Program-made: the position numbers and the translations under genes | Shown: in pieces, positions 44,822-54,142 of the stretch | How positions within the stretch are numbered: the stretch's first letter is position 1 | Layout of the letters: each line of letters opens with the position of its first letter | Source: an uncultured Clostridia bacterium | Lineage (GTDB): Bacteria; Bacillota; Clostridia; Christensenellales; Borkfalkiaceae | NCBI GenBank assembly: GCA_947624965.1 | Contig: CANQMN010000003.1 | Span: 62,001 to 126,000, forward strand | Direction of reading: 5' to 3' | DNA: 64,000 nucleotides | The notes under the pieces: generated by a model | What the model was told of the DNA's origin: nothing | Databases searched by the model: none | The model's input: the letters and a program-made list of their open reading frames with translations, nothing else

Positions 44822-45955
44822 ATGGAAAAAATCGGGATCGTCGGAGGCGGCGCGGCGGGGCTTGCGTGCGCCGTCATGCTTGCGCGGAAGGGGGCTTCCG
44901 TCACGCTGTTGGAGCGGGGGGAACGCCTCGGGAGAAAGCTCGCCGCAAGCGGCAACGGACAGGGCAACGTTACCAATCTCAACATGGGGGCGGAACATTA
45001 TTTTTCGGACGACGCGGAAAAGGTCGCCCGCACGCTCTCCCGCTTCGGCGCGGAGGATACGATCGCGTTCTTGCAGTCGATGGGGGGCGCGTTCGTGCCG
45101 GACGGGCGGGGAAGGGTCTATCCCGCGTCGCGGCAGGCTTCCGCCGTTACCGATCTCTTTCGGCGGGAAATTTCCCGTCTCGGTATCAACGTATGCACGG
45201 GGACGCAAGTGCGTTCCGCCGCATACGACGGCAAATTCACGCTCGCATGGGAGAACGGACAGATGTGCGCGGACGCGATCGTGCTCGCCGCGGGCGGCAT
45301 GGCGGCGAAAAACTTCGGGACGGACGGGAACGGTTACGCGCTCGCGCGGGCGTTTGGTCACACGGTAACCGAGCTTTCGCCCGCGCTCGTCCAACTTCGG
45401 TGCGACCCCGCCGCCGTGCGGGGGATGCGGGGCGTGCGCACGGATGCGCATCTCACGGCGCGCCGCGGCGGGGACGTCCTATTCGAGGGACGGGGCGATA
45501 TTCTCTTCACCGAGAGCGGGCTCTCGGGCGATCTGGCGTTCCGCGCTTCCTCCTTCGTGCGGGCGGGGGACGAACTGCTGCTCGACCTCGCGCCGGACGT
45601 CTCCGAAGCGCGCATTCGGGAGGCGGCGGCGAAGGGAACGCGCGAGGACTCGCTTCTCTGCATCGTGCACGGCGCGGTGGCGCGCGCCCTGTACGCCGCG
45701 GCGGGGGACGTCCGCGCGCTCGCCGCCCGCGTGAAACGCTTTCCGCTCACCGTGCGCGGAACGCTCGGGTTCGACTACGCGCAGGTAACCAAGGGCGGCG
45801 TTCCGCTTGCCGAGACGGACGATAATTTTATGAGCCGCAAACAGCGCGGGCTGTACCTTGCGGGGGAGATCCTCAACGCCGACGGCGAGTGCGGGGGTTA
45901 CAACCTGCAATGGGCATTTTCGACGGCGTTTTGCGTCGCGGAGGGGCTCTCGTGA
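44822..45955 (+). CDS. BaiN/YhiN-family NAD(P)/FAD-dependent oxidoreductase
   Basis: A 377-residue flavoprotein of the HI0933 family. Dinucleotide fold GIVGGGAAGLACAVML (residues 4-19), LAASGNGQGNVTN, LAAGGMAAKNFGTDGNGY, TESGLSGD and the C-terminal GLYLAGEILNADGECGGYNL are family hallmarks. Some relatives reduce bile-acid intermediates; most have no known substrate, so no specific reaction is claimed. The -10 box ends six bases before the ATG and no Shine-Dalgarno is present, so the mRNA is probably leaderless. Overlaps the next gene (GTGA). Confidence 0.88.
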   Translation: MEKIGIVGGGAAGLACAVMLARKGASVTLLERGERLGRKLAASGNGQGNVTNLNMGAEHYFSDDAEKVARTLSRFGAEDTIAFLQSMGGAFVPDGRGRVYPASRQASAVTDLFRREISRLGINVCTGTQVRSAAYDGKFTLAWENGQMCADAIVLAAGGMAAKNFGTDGNGYALARAFGHTVTELSPALVQLRCDPAAVRGMRGVRTDAHLTARRGGDVLFEGRGDILFTESGLSGDLAFRASSFVRAGDELLLDLAPDVSEARIREAAAKGTREDSLLCIVHGAVARALYAAAGDVRALAARVKRFPLTVRGTLGFDYAQVTKGGVPLAETDDNFMSRKQRGLYLAGEILNADGECGGYNLQWAFSTAFCVAEGLS

Positions 45956-47475
45956 ACCGCCTCGTCCTGCACAACGTCATCTTGAAACCGTACGAGAAGG
46001 AGAGCTCTCTCGTCTCGCTGTGCGCGCGCAAACTCCGCGCGCCCTGCAAGTATTTCCGCATTCTCAAAAAATCGCTCGACGCGCGCGACAAGGGGGATAT
46101 CCGCTGGGTGTACACCCTCGAATGCGCGGACGAGCCGATCTCGGAGACGCCGCCCGCGTTGGAGAAAATTTCCAAGCCCGCGCCGCGCGTCGTCGTCGCC
46201 GGCATGGGTCCCGCCGGGCTGTTTTGCGCGCTCCGCTTGCTCGACCGCGGCATCGCGCCCCTCGTCGTCGAGCGGGGAAAGCCCGTGGAGGAACGCGCGC
46301 AGGACGCCGCGCTGTTCCGCGCGCGGGGCGTGTTCGATCCCGAAAGCAACGTGCAGTTCGGGGAAGGGGGCGCGGGGACGTTTTCGGACGGAAAACTGTT
46401 CACGCAGACGAACAGCCCGCTCAACCGTGCCGTGCTCGATACGTTCGTGCGGTTCGGCGCGCCGCCCGAGATCGCCTATCTCAACAAGCCGCACATCGGG
46501 AGCGACAACCTTCAAAAGATCGTCGCCGCCATGCGCGCGGATATCCTGCGGCGGGGCGGGAAGGTGCGATTTTCCGCCAAACTCACGGACGTGGAAATTA
46601 AGGACGGCAAGCTCTCCGCCGTGTTTCTGAACGGGGAGCGGACGGAGGCGGACGAGCTGGTCCTCGCCGTGGGGCACAGCGCGCGGGACACCTTTGAACT
46701 TCTCCTTTCCCGCGGGTTTCTCATCGAACAAAAGGAATTTGCGGCGGGCGTGCGCATCGAACACTTGCAGGAAAAGATCGGGCGCGCGCAGTACGGCGCG
46801 GGCTATGCGGGACTTCCCGCCGCCGACTATAAGCTCGTCTCGCACGCCTCCGCGCGCGCCGTGTTCACCTTCTGTATGTGCCCGGGCGGCGTCGTGCTGC
46901 CCTCTTCGGGCGAGGAGGGCGGCGTCGTCGTGAACGGCATGAGCGATTACGCCCGCGCGGGCAGAAATGCGAACGCCGCGCTCGTCGTGCAGGTCAAGCG
47001 CGAGGATTTCGGAAGCGAGCATCCGCTCGCGGGGGTTTGGTTCCAGCGGAAAATGGAGCGCGCCGCCTTTGCCGCGGCGGGCGGCGGCTATCGCGCGCCC
47101 GTCCAGCTCGCGGGGGACTTTCTCGCGGGGCGCGAGAGCTACTATTTCGGGGAAGTGCGCCCCACCTATACGCCGGGGACGTCGTTCGCGCCGACGGACG
47201 CCTATCTTCCGCCCGAACTGTGCGCTGCGCTCCGCGCCGCCATTCCCGATATGAACAGCAGGCTCGAAGGCTTTTCCGCCTATGACGCCGTGCTCACGGG
47301 CGTGGAGAGCAGAACAAGCTCGCCCGTCCGCATCGTGCGGGACGATACGTTGCAGGCGGCGGGCAGAGAGGGGGTGTATCCGTGCGGCGAGGGATGCGGC
47401 TATGCGGGCGGCATCACGTCCGCCGCGGCGGACGGATTGCGCGTTGCGGATGCGATCGCGAAGAAATACGCGTAA
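45952..47475 (+). CDS. FAD-dependent dehydrogenase-like protein (COG2509 family)
   Basis: A 507-residue protein. The start is the GTG at 45952 overlapping the previous TGA, with GAGGGG six bases upstream; it yields MNRLVLHNVILKPYE. A ~90-residue N-terminal domain precedes the FAD fold VVVAGMGPAGLFCALRLLDR. GEGGAGTFSDGKLFT, GTGHSARDTFE-type VGHSARDTFE, CMCPGG and the C-terminal GEGCGYAGGITSAAADGLR are typical of this uncharacterised flavoprotein family. Two related flavoproteins thus form an operon. Confidence 0.88.
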   Translation: MNRLVLHNVILKPYEKESSLVSLCARKLRAPCKYFRILKKSLDARDKGDIRWVYTLECADEPISETPPALEKISKPAPRVVVAGMGPAGLFCALRLLDRGIAPLVVERGKPVEERAQDAALFRARGVFDPESNVQFGEGGAGTFSDGKLFTQTNSPLNRAVLDTFVRFGAPPEIAYLNKPHIGSDNLQKIVAAMRADILRRGGKVRFSAKLTDVEIKDGKLSAVFLNGERTEADELVLAVGHSARDTFELLLSRGFLIEQKEFAAGVRIEHLQEKIGRAQYGAGYAGLPAADYKLVSHASARAVFTFCMCPGGVVLPSSGEEGGVVVNGMSDYARAGRNANAALVVQVKREDFGSEHPLAGVWFQRKMERAAFAAAGGGYRAPVQLAGDFLAGRESYYFGEVRPTYTPGTSFAPTDAYLPPELCAALRAAIPDMNSRLEGFSAYDAVLTGVESRTSSPVRIVRDDTLQAAGREGVYPCGEGCGYAGGITSAAADGLRVADAIAKKYA

Positions 47476-47585
47476 ATTCGCCGCATTTTAATGCGCCTAT
47501 CACAATTCCGACACTTTTATCCGCTATGATAAAAGCATAAAAAGATCCGCTTACTCTCCACAATTTTTTCATATTCTCTCAAAGG

Positions 47586-47622
47586 GAACGTCCTCCGCGA
47601 TGCGGGGGACGTTCTCTGTTTT
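47586..47622 (+). terminator. Rho-independent terminator
   Basis: Arms GAACGTCCTCCG and CGGGGGACGTTC (with one G-T pair) around a small loop, followed by TCTGTTTT, ending the flavoprotein operon. Confidence 0.75.
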
Positions 47623-47853
47623 CTCCTCGCCGCGATTTTTCCCTTGCTCTTTTCTCCCGTCGTGGAAAAGCAGCCCTTTCTCCTCCCACCATGGAAAAGC
47701 AGCTCTTTCCTCCCGCCATGGAAAAGCAGCCCTTTCTCCTCCCACCATAAGGGCGGCTCCTTTTCACCTCCCCCACGCCTTGCGAGGGGGAGGGTAGGGT
47801 GGGGGTGCGGGCGCCCTCCCGCGGCGAATTTTTCGGAAATTTCGGCACAGCTA

Positions 47854-47882
47854 TTGCAATCGGCGGCAAATTATGGTAGAAT
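47854..47882 (+). promoter_or_regulatory. Sigma-A promoter of the GH43 gene
   Basis: TTGCAA (47854-47859), 17 bases, TAGAAT (47877-47882), followed by RBS ATAAGGAGTGG. Confidence 0.75.
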
Positions 47883-47915
47883 AGAACAAATCAGGATAAG
47901 GAGTGGTAATTTTTT

Positions 47916-50072
47916 ATGAGAAGAACGGTCAAGATCCTTGCTATTGCCGTCGGCAGTCTGCTCGCGGTCTCCGCTTTGGCGGCGTGCGCGGACGAGAACA
48001 ATAACCCCGACGGCAGCGCAGAAAAACTCTTCGCGCGCATCTGTTACGACAATCTTGAAAACGACGGCATCGATATCGCGGAGGCGGATACCAAGATCTC
48101 CATCCCCGGTGCGACCGAGATCAAGGCGCTCGGAACGGACAATTTCGGCAATCCCATCAAGAATACGGATACCATCGCAACGTATTCCGACGGCGTGTTC
48201 ACGGCGAAGGGAACGGGCACCCTCGTGTTCAAAGTCAACGGGGAAGAGGGCAGGCTGGAAGTCGTTCCCGCGTACGTAACCGATCCCGGCTATCAGTACG
48301 GGCAGAAAGCGGGCGGGATCAGCGACGACCTCGACCTCAACAACAGCTCCCTGCTCGGCAACACGCACGACCCGTCTTTCATCGAGACGGTAGACAGTTA
48401 CGGCTATCCCGTTTACTATCTGTTCTCCACCGGTTGGGGAACGGGCAACGACATCCATAAGTCTACCGACCTTCTCACCTGGACGTACGAGGGCAAAGCG
48501 ACGCACGATTCGGCGGAGCTTCCCGCAGAGATCGCCGCATGGGAGAACGCGGAAAAGTATTCGGATATCGACTGGTGGGCGCCCGATATCGTGCCCGCAT
48601 ACGGCGGCGGCTACTGGCTGTATACCTGCCTTGTCTCGCACGATAATCCCTCCCTCGCCCCTTCTGCGGCGGAATCCGCTTGGACGCCCAACGACGTCTA
48701 TTCCATGGCGAGCATCGTGCTCTACTACACGGATTCTCTCGATAAGAATTGGAAGGACGAGGGCGTCAACTTCGAGTACAAGGGCGTTCTCATGCAGTCC
48801 GTGATCCCGCAAAGGACGTTGCAAAAAGAGATGTCTGGCGAGATCGACGTCAACTCCATCGACCCGCAGATCATCTACACGCCCGACGGCAAAATGTACA
48901 TGGCTTACGGCTCGTTCGGCACGGGCAACTGGATGCTCGAACTCAACCCCGAGACGGGTCTCCGCAAGGACGATGTGTATGCGGACAATCACTTTAAGGA
49001 TTGGAAATATGTCCGCCGCCAGCGCAACAAGGTCGTCAGCGGCGATGAGGAGACCTTTAACGGCAACAAGTACAGCACGGATTTCCTCGCGGGGAACGCG
49101 GTAACTTCCGAATATTACGGCACTCTCATTTCCCTCGGTGCAATGGAAGCGCCCGTCATCGCCCGACACGACAATGTGAAGATCACGGATGAAAGCGGAA
49201 CGGAACTCGAAGGGAGCGGCAAGACCTACTACTATTCGATGCACTCTTACAACTGGTTGGCGCAGAATTATCAGATGTGGGGCGGCAGGAGCGAGAGCGT
49301 CTGGGGGACGTATAAATCGGTGAGCGGCGGCGTCGTACGCAATGAGAACGTCGGCAACCCGTCCAACCAGGGCAACAAGTACATGGGCGCGTTCTGTTGG
49401 AGAGACGCCTCCAAGAGCGCGAACAACAAGGAGATCAACATCGTCCTGCCCGGGCACAACGACCTGTACACGACGAAGGACGGCGTGAGCCTCGCGGCGT
49501 ATATCACCCGCACGTTCGACGCGCATAACGAGCGGTTCTGCGTCCAGCTCCACCAGTACTACCTCAACAGCTACGGCGACATCTGCATCAGCCCCAACCG
49601 TTACGGCGGCGAGATCGACCGCGCCGTTTCGCAGGAAGAGTTGTTCGCCTATACGGACAAGGGCAGATTCGAGATGGTCGTGCTCGCGAATGTAGAGGAT
49701 GCACACATTCGTAACGCCGGCGCAACGAATTCCGCTCTGAACAGCTACGCGATCACCTCTTACGAAGTGAAACTCGAAACGGACGGCAAGATCACCAAGG
49801 ACAGCGTGCAGATCGGCGAATGGAAGATGTACGGGAGAGGGTACATCAAGCTCACCTTCACGGAGACGTTGAAGGGCGCAACGAACGATGTGGACAGCGA
49901 AGAGACGGTATATTACGGCGTCGTCCGTCCCGCGTGGCTCGGCAACCGCAACCAATCCGGGTTTACGATCACGGCGATGGGTCATACGGAGGGAACGGAC
50001 AAGAAGACCAATATGGGCCTCTTCCTCAACAACTATTCCACGATCACAGGTTCGGACTTCGTCGGCGACTAA
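47916..50072 (+). CDS. Lipoprotein glycoside hydrolase family 43 (endo-arabinanase-like)
   Basis: A 718-residue secreted lipoprotein: signal peptide with LAAC (Cys24), then a ~100-residue beta domain, then a five-bladed beta-propeller. GH43 landmarks are HDPS (Asp152, likely general base), DWWAPD (219-224), SIDPQIIYTPDGKMYMAYGS (Asp316) and GAMEAP (Glu411, likely general acid). The IDP and YGSF motifs resemble endo-alpha-1,5-L-arabinanases, which cut pectic arabinan; substrate is inferred from motifs only. No transporter, regulator or second hydrolase is adjacent, so it stands alone rather than in a polysaccharide locus. RBS AAGGAGTGG. Confidence 0.88.
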   Translation: MRRTVKILAIAVGSLLAVSALAACADENNNPDGSAEKLFARICYDNLENDGIDIAEADTKISIPGATEIKALGTDNFGNPIKNTDTIATYSDGVFTAKGTGTLVFKVNGEEGRLEVVPAYVTDPGYQYGQKAGGISDDLDLNNSSLLGNTHDPSFIETVDSYGYPVYYLFSTGWGTGNDIHKSTDLLTWTYEGKATHDSAELPAEIAAWENAEKYSDIDWWAPDIVPAYGGGYWLYTCLVSHDNPSLAPSAAESAWTPNDVYSMASIVLYYTDSLDKNWKDEGVNFEYKGVLMQSVIPQRTLQKEMSGEIDVNSIDPQIIYTPDGKMYMAYGSFGTGNWMLELNPETGLRKDDVYADNHFKDWKYVRRQRNKVVSGDEETFNGNKYSTDFLAGNAVTSEYYGTLISLGAMEAPVIARHDNVKITDESGTELEGSGKTYYYSMHSYNWLAQNYQMWGGRSESVWGTYKSVSGGVVRNENVGNPSNQGNKYMGAFCWRDASKSANNKEINIVLPGHNDLYTTKDGVSLAAYITRTFDAHNERFCVQLHQYYLNSYGDICISPNRYGGEIDRAVSQEELFAYTDKGRFEMVVLANVEDAHIRNAGATNSALNSYAITSYEVKLETDGKITKDSVQIGEWKMYGRGYIKLTFTETLKGATNDVDSEETVYYGVVRPAWLGNRNQSGFTITAMGHTEGTDKKTNMGLFLNNYSTITGSDFVGD

Positions 50073-50083
50073 TAAAAAGCAAC

Positions 50084-50120
50084 AAAGCGCCGCCCCGCAT
50101 GCGCGGGGCGGCGCTTCCTT
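50084..50120 (+). terminator. Rho-independent terminator after GH43
   Basis: AAGCGCCGCCCCGC, loop ATGC, GCGGGGCGGCGCTT followed by CCTTT. The 14-bp stem is very stable; the T run is interrupted. Confidence 0.8.
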
Positions 50121-50129
50121 TACCCTTTT

Positions 50130-50508
50130 ATTATTTACCCTCCCCCTCGCGTCGTCTCTCTTACTTTGCTTTATTGTTCCCCCTCGCTTCGCGAGGGGGA
50201 ACAGAGGAGGGCGAAATGCCTAAATTACCTTCCTCGTTCTGCTTTATTATTTACCCTCCCCCTCGCAACGCGAGGGAGGAGGGGCGCGTCCTGCTCAACA
50301 GTCCGGTGGACTGTGAGCGCGCCACGACGGGAGCGCTGGCAAGCGCGACGGGGGTACGGCGGTTCCTGCCGCCGTACCAGGGGTAGGGGAGGGGGAGTGG
50401 CTTCTTTATTTCGCTCTTTCAACCCCCACCCTGACCTCCCCCTTTCAAGGGGGAGGTGCCTGTTCCCCCCTCGCGGTGCGAGGGGGGGATTTTAAGGACA
50501 AAAGAGCG
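50130..50508. repeat. Palindrome cluster between GH43 and tmcAL
   Basis: No gene seen. Hairpins of the CCCCCTCG/CGAGGGGG family occur at about 50177-50201, 50254-50279, 50435-50457 and 50464-50488. ACAGTCC-GGT-GGACTGT lies at 50298-50314 and GGTACGGCGG/CCGCCGTACC at 50353-50378. The CTGCTCAACAGTCCGGTGGA segment recurs at 59171. Confidence 0.8.
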
Positions 50509-51696
50509 TCAATCGACGAAGACCGTCTGATATTCGTTCTGTACCGCGCCCGTGAGCGCGGCGTACACGTCGCATGCGCGCGCGTCGAGCGCGAAACAGG
50601 CGAGCGCGTCCTTTTTCAGAAGGAGCGCGTCGCTCTTGCGGACGAGGACGGGATAGCTTCCCTCCCGCAGTGCGGAGAGGATCTCTTCCGCGCCCTCCCG
50701 CCGTACGGCGAGCGTCTTGATATAGAGGGGGGATTGCAACCATGCGCGCACGTCCTTCGCCGCGATCCCCAAGAGATTTTGCAGTAAGACGCGTTTGAGG
50801 CGGGAGAGCGTGTACCGTTTGGAGACGCATTTTTCGAGCATGTCCCGATAGCGCGGATTGCTCTTCATGAGCGCCTTCATGCGGTTTTCCAGCCCCTCGG
50901 AACAATCGGGCGTCGCCGCGATGCCGCTTGCGGCGTTGCACGCGAGGGCGCACATCGCCGCCTCTTCGTAGGGCGGAAAGAGCGCGCGTTCCGCGTCCTC
51001 CCACACGGTGCGGGGCAGGTTGCGTTTGAGCGCCTTTTTCGCGGCGCGGGAATCGTCCCGCAGGGCGCCGCGGAGCGCGGTCGCCGAGGAGAAGTCGGAA
51101 TGCAGATCTGTGTCCGCATAGCCGCTCCCCACGCGGGGCACGGGGATGGGTTCCGCCTTGCTGTCCGCGGCGAGAAGGGCGCGGCAGTATTCGATGCCGA
51201 GGATGTTGTTGGGCGCGGTGAGGAGCGCCTCGTCCACGTCCGAGGAAAGGGCGAGGAGCGCGGCGTTGCGCGCGCGGATGTACGACGTGCCGTCCCTCAT
51301 GCCCTCTTTGAGCGCGGAGCGGAACTCCTTCGTTTCGTTTAACGTCGCCGCGGCGGTCGAGAGAAAACTCTCCCTGTCCCCGCTTTCGCACCCGAAGGCG
51401 AGGGCGGAGACGTTCGGAAGGGATGTGAGAAGGTGCACTGCGCCCTCGGCGAACAGCTCGGCGGGGGCGGTCGCAAACGCGGCGGGAAGTTCCGCAACGA
51501 CGTCCGCGCCGTTTTCCACGGCATGCCGCGCCCGCGTAAATTTATCGAACACGGCGGGCTCGCCGCGCTGGGTGAAGTTCCCGCTCATCAGGCAGAGGAT
51601 GCGGTCGCACCCGGAGCGTTCCCTCGCCTGTTCGAGGAGATATTTGTGCCCGTTGTGAAAGGGGTTGTACTCGCAAATGACAGCACAAAATTTCAT
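50509..51696 (-). CDS. tmcAL: tRNA(Met) cytidine acetate ligase
   Basis: A 395-residue TmcAL (YlbM family). It activates acetate with ATP and acetylates the wobble cytidine of elongator tRNA-Met, giving ac4C34. The nucleotidyltransferase HxGH motif is in CEYNPFHNGHKYLLEQAR (residues 8-25), followed by MSGNFTQRGEPAVFDKFTRA and NNILGIEYCRAL. Family length is ~380-410. It is divergent from pta, whose product feeds the acetate pool that TmcAL uses; yceD and rpmF, its usual neighbours in Bacillota, lie just beyond ackA. Confidence 0.95.
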   Translation of the reverse strand: MKFCAVICEYNPFHNGHKYLLEQARERSGCDRILCLMSGNFTQRGEPAVFDKFTRARHAVENGADVVAELPAAFATAPAELFAEGAVHLLTSLPNVSALAFGCESGDRESFLSTAAATLNETKEFRSALKEGMRDGTSYIRARNAALLALSSDVDEALLTAPNNILGIEYCRALLAADSKAEPIPVPRVGSGYADTDLHSDFSSATALRGALRDDSRAAKKALKRNLPRTVWEDAERALFPPYEEAAMCALACNAASGIAATPDCSEGLENRMKALMKSNPRYRDMLEKCVSKRYTLSRLKRVLLQNLLGIAAKDVRAWLQSPLYIKTLAVRREGAEEILSALREGSYPVLVRKSDALLLKKDALACFALDARACDVYAALTGAVQNEYQTVFVD

Positions 51697-51713
51697 TTTT
51701 TTTACGTACCGCC

Positions 51714-51742
51714 TTTACAATTTTTTCGGAAGGGTGTATAAT
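51714..51742 (+). promoter_or_regulatory. Sigma-A promoter of pta-ackA
   Basis: TTTACA (51714-51719), 17 bases, TATAAT (51737-51742), 73 bases before the pta ATG. Confidence 0.8.
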
Positions 51743-51815
51743 GGAAAAAGAACTTGTTCCCGACCTTTATTATACACGAAAGGCAGGGAAAAATAAAGGA
51801 TTTGAGGTGAATTCT

Positions 51816-52865
51816 ATGGCAGGATTTTTCAACGAACTCAAAAAGACGGTGAGCGCCGCCGCCCGCAAGATCAACGAGAGCGGCACGGTCATCGAAGAGA
51901 TCAAGAAGAAGGCGATCGCCGCGAACAGAAAGATCGTCCTCTGCGAGGGCGAGGATCAGCGCGTCGTGGAGGCGGCGGAGGAGTGCGTGCGCACGAAGAT
52001 CGCGCGCATCGTTCTGCTCGGCGATCCCGAACAGATCAAGGCGAACAATCCCGATATCGATCTCACGGGCATCGAGATCGTCGACCCCGCGAAGTCGGAA
52101 AAGCTCGACGAATATGCCGCGCTCTTGTACGAATTGAGAAAGAGCAAGGGCATGACGGAGGAACAGGCGAAGGAACAGGCGAAGGACAATACCTTCTTCG
52201 GCGCGCTCATGCTCAAAAACGGCGACGTAGACGGGCTCGTCTCGGGCGCGTGCCACTCCACCGCGAATACGCTCCGTCCCGGGCTCCAAATCATCAAGAC
52301 GGCACCCGGCGTGAGTGCCGTTTCGAGCTTCAACCTCATGGTCGGCACGAATAAGTACGTGGACGACGGCATGCTCATCTTTGCGGACTGCGGGCTCAAC
52401 CCCACCTACACGGCGGAGGGGCTCGCGGAGTGCGCGATCGCGACGGCGAAAAGCGCGCAGGAGATCGCGGGTCTCACGCCCCGCGTCGCAATGCTTTCCT
52501 TCTCCACCAAGGGGAGCGCGAAGCACGACCTCGTTACCCTCGTGCAGGAAGCGACGAAGATCGCCAAGGAGAAGGCGCCCGATCTCGCCCTCGACGGCGA
52601 ATTGCAGCTCGACGCGGCGCTCGTCCCCGAGGTCGCCGCGCTCAAAGCGCCCGGCTCGCCCGTCGCGGGACACGCGAACGTGCTCATCTTCCCCGATCTC
52701 CAATCGGGCAACATCGGTTACAAACTCGTGGAGCGTCTCGGCGGGTTCGAGGCGATCGGTCCCATCTGCCAAGGGTTTGCGAAGCCGCTCAACGACCTCT
52801 CGCGCGGCTGCAAGAGCGCGGACATCGTGAGCGCGGTCGCCATTACGGCGCTTCAAGTCAAGTGA
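51816..52865 (+). CDS. pta: Phosphate acetyltransferase
   Basis: A 349-residue Pta converting acetyl-CoA + phosphate to acetyl phosphate. The start MAGFFNELKK follows TTTGAGGTGA; an in-frame ATG at 51741 overlaps the -10 box and is rejected. Conserved blocks are LCEGEDQRVVEAA, DGLVSGACHSTANTLRPGLQ, FADCGLNPTYTAEGLAECA, RVAMLSFSTKGSAKH and GHANVLIFPDLQSGNIGYKL. Short (non-regulated) class. Seven bases before ackA, the classic acetate-producing, ATP-yielding pair. Confidence 0.96.
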   Translation: MAGFFNELKKTVSAAARKINESGTVIEEIKKKAIAANRKIVLCEGEDQRVVEAAEECVRTKIARIVLLGDPEQIKANNPDIDLTGIEIVDPAKSEKLDEYAALLYELRKSKGMTEEQAKEQAKDNTFFGALMLKNGDVDGLVSGACHSTANTLRPGLQIIKTAPGVSAVSSFNLMVGTNKYVDDGMLIFADCGLNPTYTAEGLAECAIATAKSAQEIAGLTPRVAMLSFSTKGSAKHDLVTLVQEATKIAKEKAPDLALDGELQLDAALVPEVAALKAPGSPVAGHANVLIFPDLQSGNIGYKLVERLGGFEAIGPICQGFAKPLNDLSRGCKSADIVSAVAITALQVK

Positions 52866-52872
52866 GGGACAT

Positions 52873-54066
52873 ATGAAAATCCTCGTGATCAACGCAGGGA
52901 GTTCCTCCCTGAAATACCAACTCATCAATATGGAGACGGAGGAAGTCGTCGCCAAGGGCACGTGCGAACGCATCGGCATCGACGGCGGCAAACTCACCCA
53001 TAAGGCGCACGGCGAGACCTTCGTCGTAGAGCAGGAACTTCCCACCCACACGGACGCCATTTCGCTCGTTCTCAAAGAGCTCGTAGACGAAAAGGCGGGC
53101 GTCATTTCCTCGATGGACGAGATCGACGCTGTCGGGCACCGCGTCGTCGCTTCGGGCGAAGCGTTCAAGAAGACGACGCTCGTGAGCGACGAGGCGATGA
53201 AGAAGATGGACGAGATCGCGGAGCTCGCGCCGCTCCACAATCCCGCGGCGATCCTCGGCGTCAACGCCTGCCGCGCGGTCATGCCCGGCAAGAAGATGGC
53301 GCTCGTGTTCGATACCTCCTTCCACGCGACGATGCCCGAATACGCCTATCTCTATGCCGTCGATTACGACGACTACAAGAAGTATCAGGTGAGAAAGTAC
53401 GGCGCGCACGGCACCTCGCACAAGTTCGTCTCGCAGGCGGCGGCGGAATACCTCGGGAAGGACCCCGCGGAGCTCAAAATCATCACCTGCCACCTCGGAA
53501 ACGGTTCCTCCATCTCCGCGGTGAAGGGCGGCAAGTGCATCGATACGTCCATGGGATTCACGCCGCTCGCGGGCGTCCCCATGGGGACGCGCAGCGGGGA
53601 CATCGACTATGCCGCCGTCGAATTTCTGTGCCGCAAGAAGGGGCTCTCGATGGCGGAGGGGCTCAACTACCTCAACAAGAAGTGCGGCATGCTGGGCGTC
53701 TCGGGCGTCTCTTCGGACTTCCGCGACCTCGCCGCCGCGGCGGACGGGGGAAACAAGCGGGCGCAGCTCGCGCTCGACATGTTCGCCTATTCGTGCAAGA
53801 AGTACGTGGGCGCCTACATGGCGGCGCTCGGCGGGCTGGACGTCATCGTGTTCACCGCGGGCGTGGGCGAAAACACGCCCTCCGTGCGCGCGGGCGTCGT
53901 CTCGGGGCTGGAAGCGTTCGGCGTGAAGCTGGACTATAAGAAAAATCAATATAAAAACGACGGCGCCGTCCACGAAATTTCCGCGGACGATTCCGCCGTG
54001 AAGATCCTCGTGATCCCCACGAACGAAGAACTCGTCATCGCGCGGGAAACGGCGGCGCTCCTCTGA
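52873..54066 (+). CDS. ackA: Acetate kinase
   Basis: A 397-residue acetate kinase (acetyl phosphate + ADP to acetate + ATP). KILVINAGSSSLKYQLI, AVGHRVVASGE, APLHNPAAILG, VFDTSFHATMP, RKYGAHGTSHKFV, CHLGNGSSISAVKGGK and FTAGVGENTPSVRAG are all present. RBS AGTGAGGGACAT. Likely co-transcribed with pta. Confidence 0.98.
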   Translation: MKILVINAGSSSLKYQLINMETEEVVAKGTCERIGIDGGKLTHKAHGETFVVEQELPTHTDAISLVLKELVDEKAGVISSMDEIDAVGHRVVASGEAFKKTTLVSDEAMKKMDEIAELAPLHNPAAILGVNACRAVMPGKKMALVFDTSFHATMPEYAYLYAVDYDDYKKYQVRKYGAHGTSHKFVSQAAAEYLGKDPAELKIITCHLGNGSSISAVKGGKCIDTSMGFTPLAGVPMGTRSGDIDYAAVEFLCRKKGLSMAEGLNYLNKKCGMLGVSGVSSDFRDLAAAADGGNKRAQLALDMFAYSCKKYVGAYMAALGGLDVIVFTAGVGENTPSVRAGVVSGLEAFGVKLDYKKNQYKNDGAVHEISADDSAVKILVIPTNEELVIARETAALL

Positions 54067-54103
54067 TTTTTCGCAAAATCTCGCAATTTGCCGTCAAAAA
54101 AGA

Positions 54104-54132
54104 TTGACAAACAGGCGCAAACAGTCTATACT
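54104..54132 (+). promoter_or_regulatory. Consensus promoter of yceD-rpmF
   Basis: TTGACA (54104-54109), 17 bases, TATACT (54127-54132). The ATG at 54143 is only 10 bases after the -10 box. Confidence 0.85.
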
Positions 54133-54142
54133 TTTTAAGTCA

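Larger units (their letters stand above)
47476..47915. other. Spacer with terminator, short tandem repeats, palindrome and promoter
   Basis: No gene seen. GAACGTCC...GGACGTTC (47586-47614) followed by TCTGTTTT is a terminator. TGGAAAAGCAGC-type units of 27-29 bases occur three times (47663, 47692, 47719). A palindrome with the G-rich tail GGGGGAGGGTAGGGTGGGGG lies at 47767-47803. A promoter at 47854-47882 leads into the GH43 gene. Confidence 0.75.

Noticed and set aside
51741-51815. Upstream start for pta at 51741
   Set aside because: It overlaps the -10 box and adds residues not found in Pta; ATG 51816 has a good RBS.
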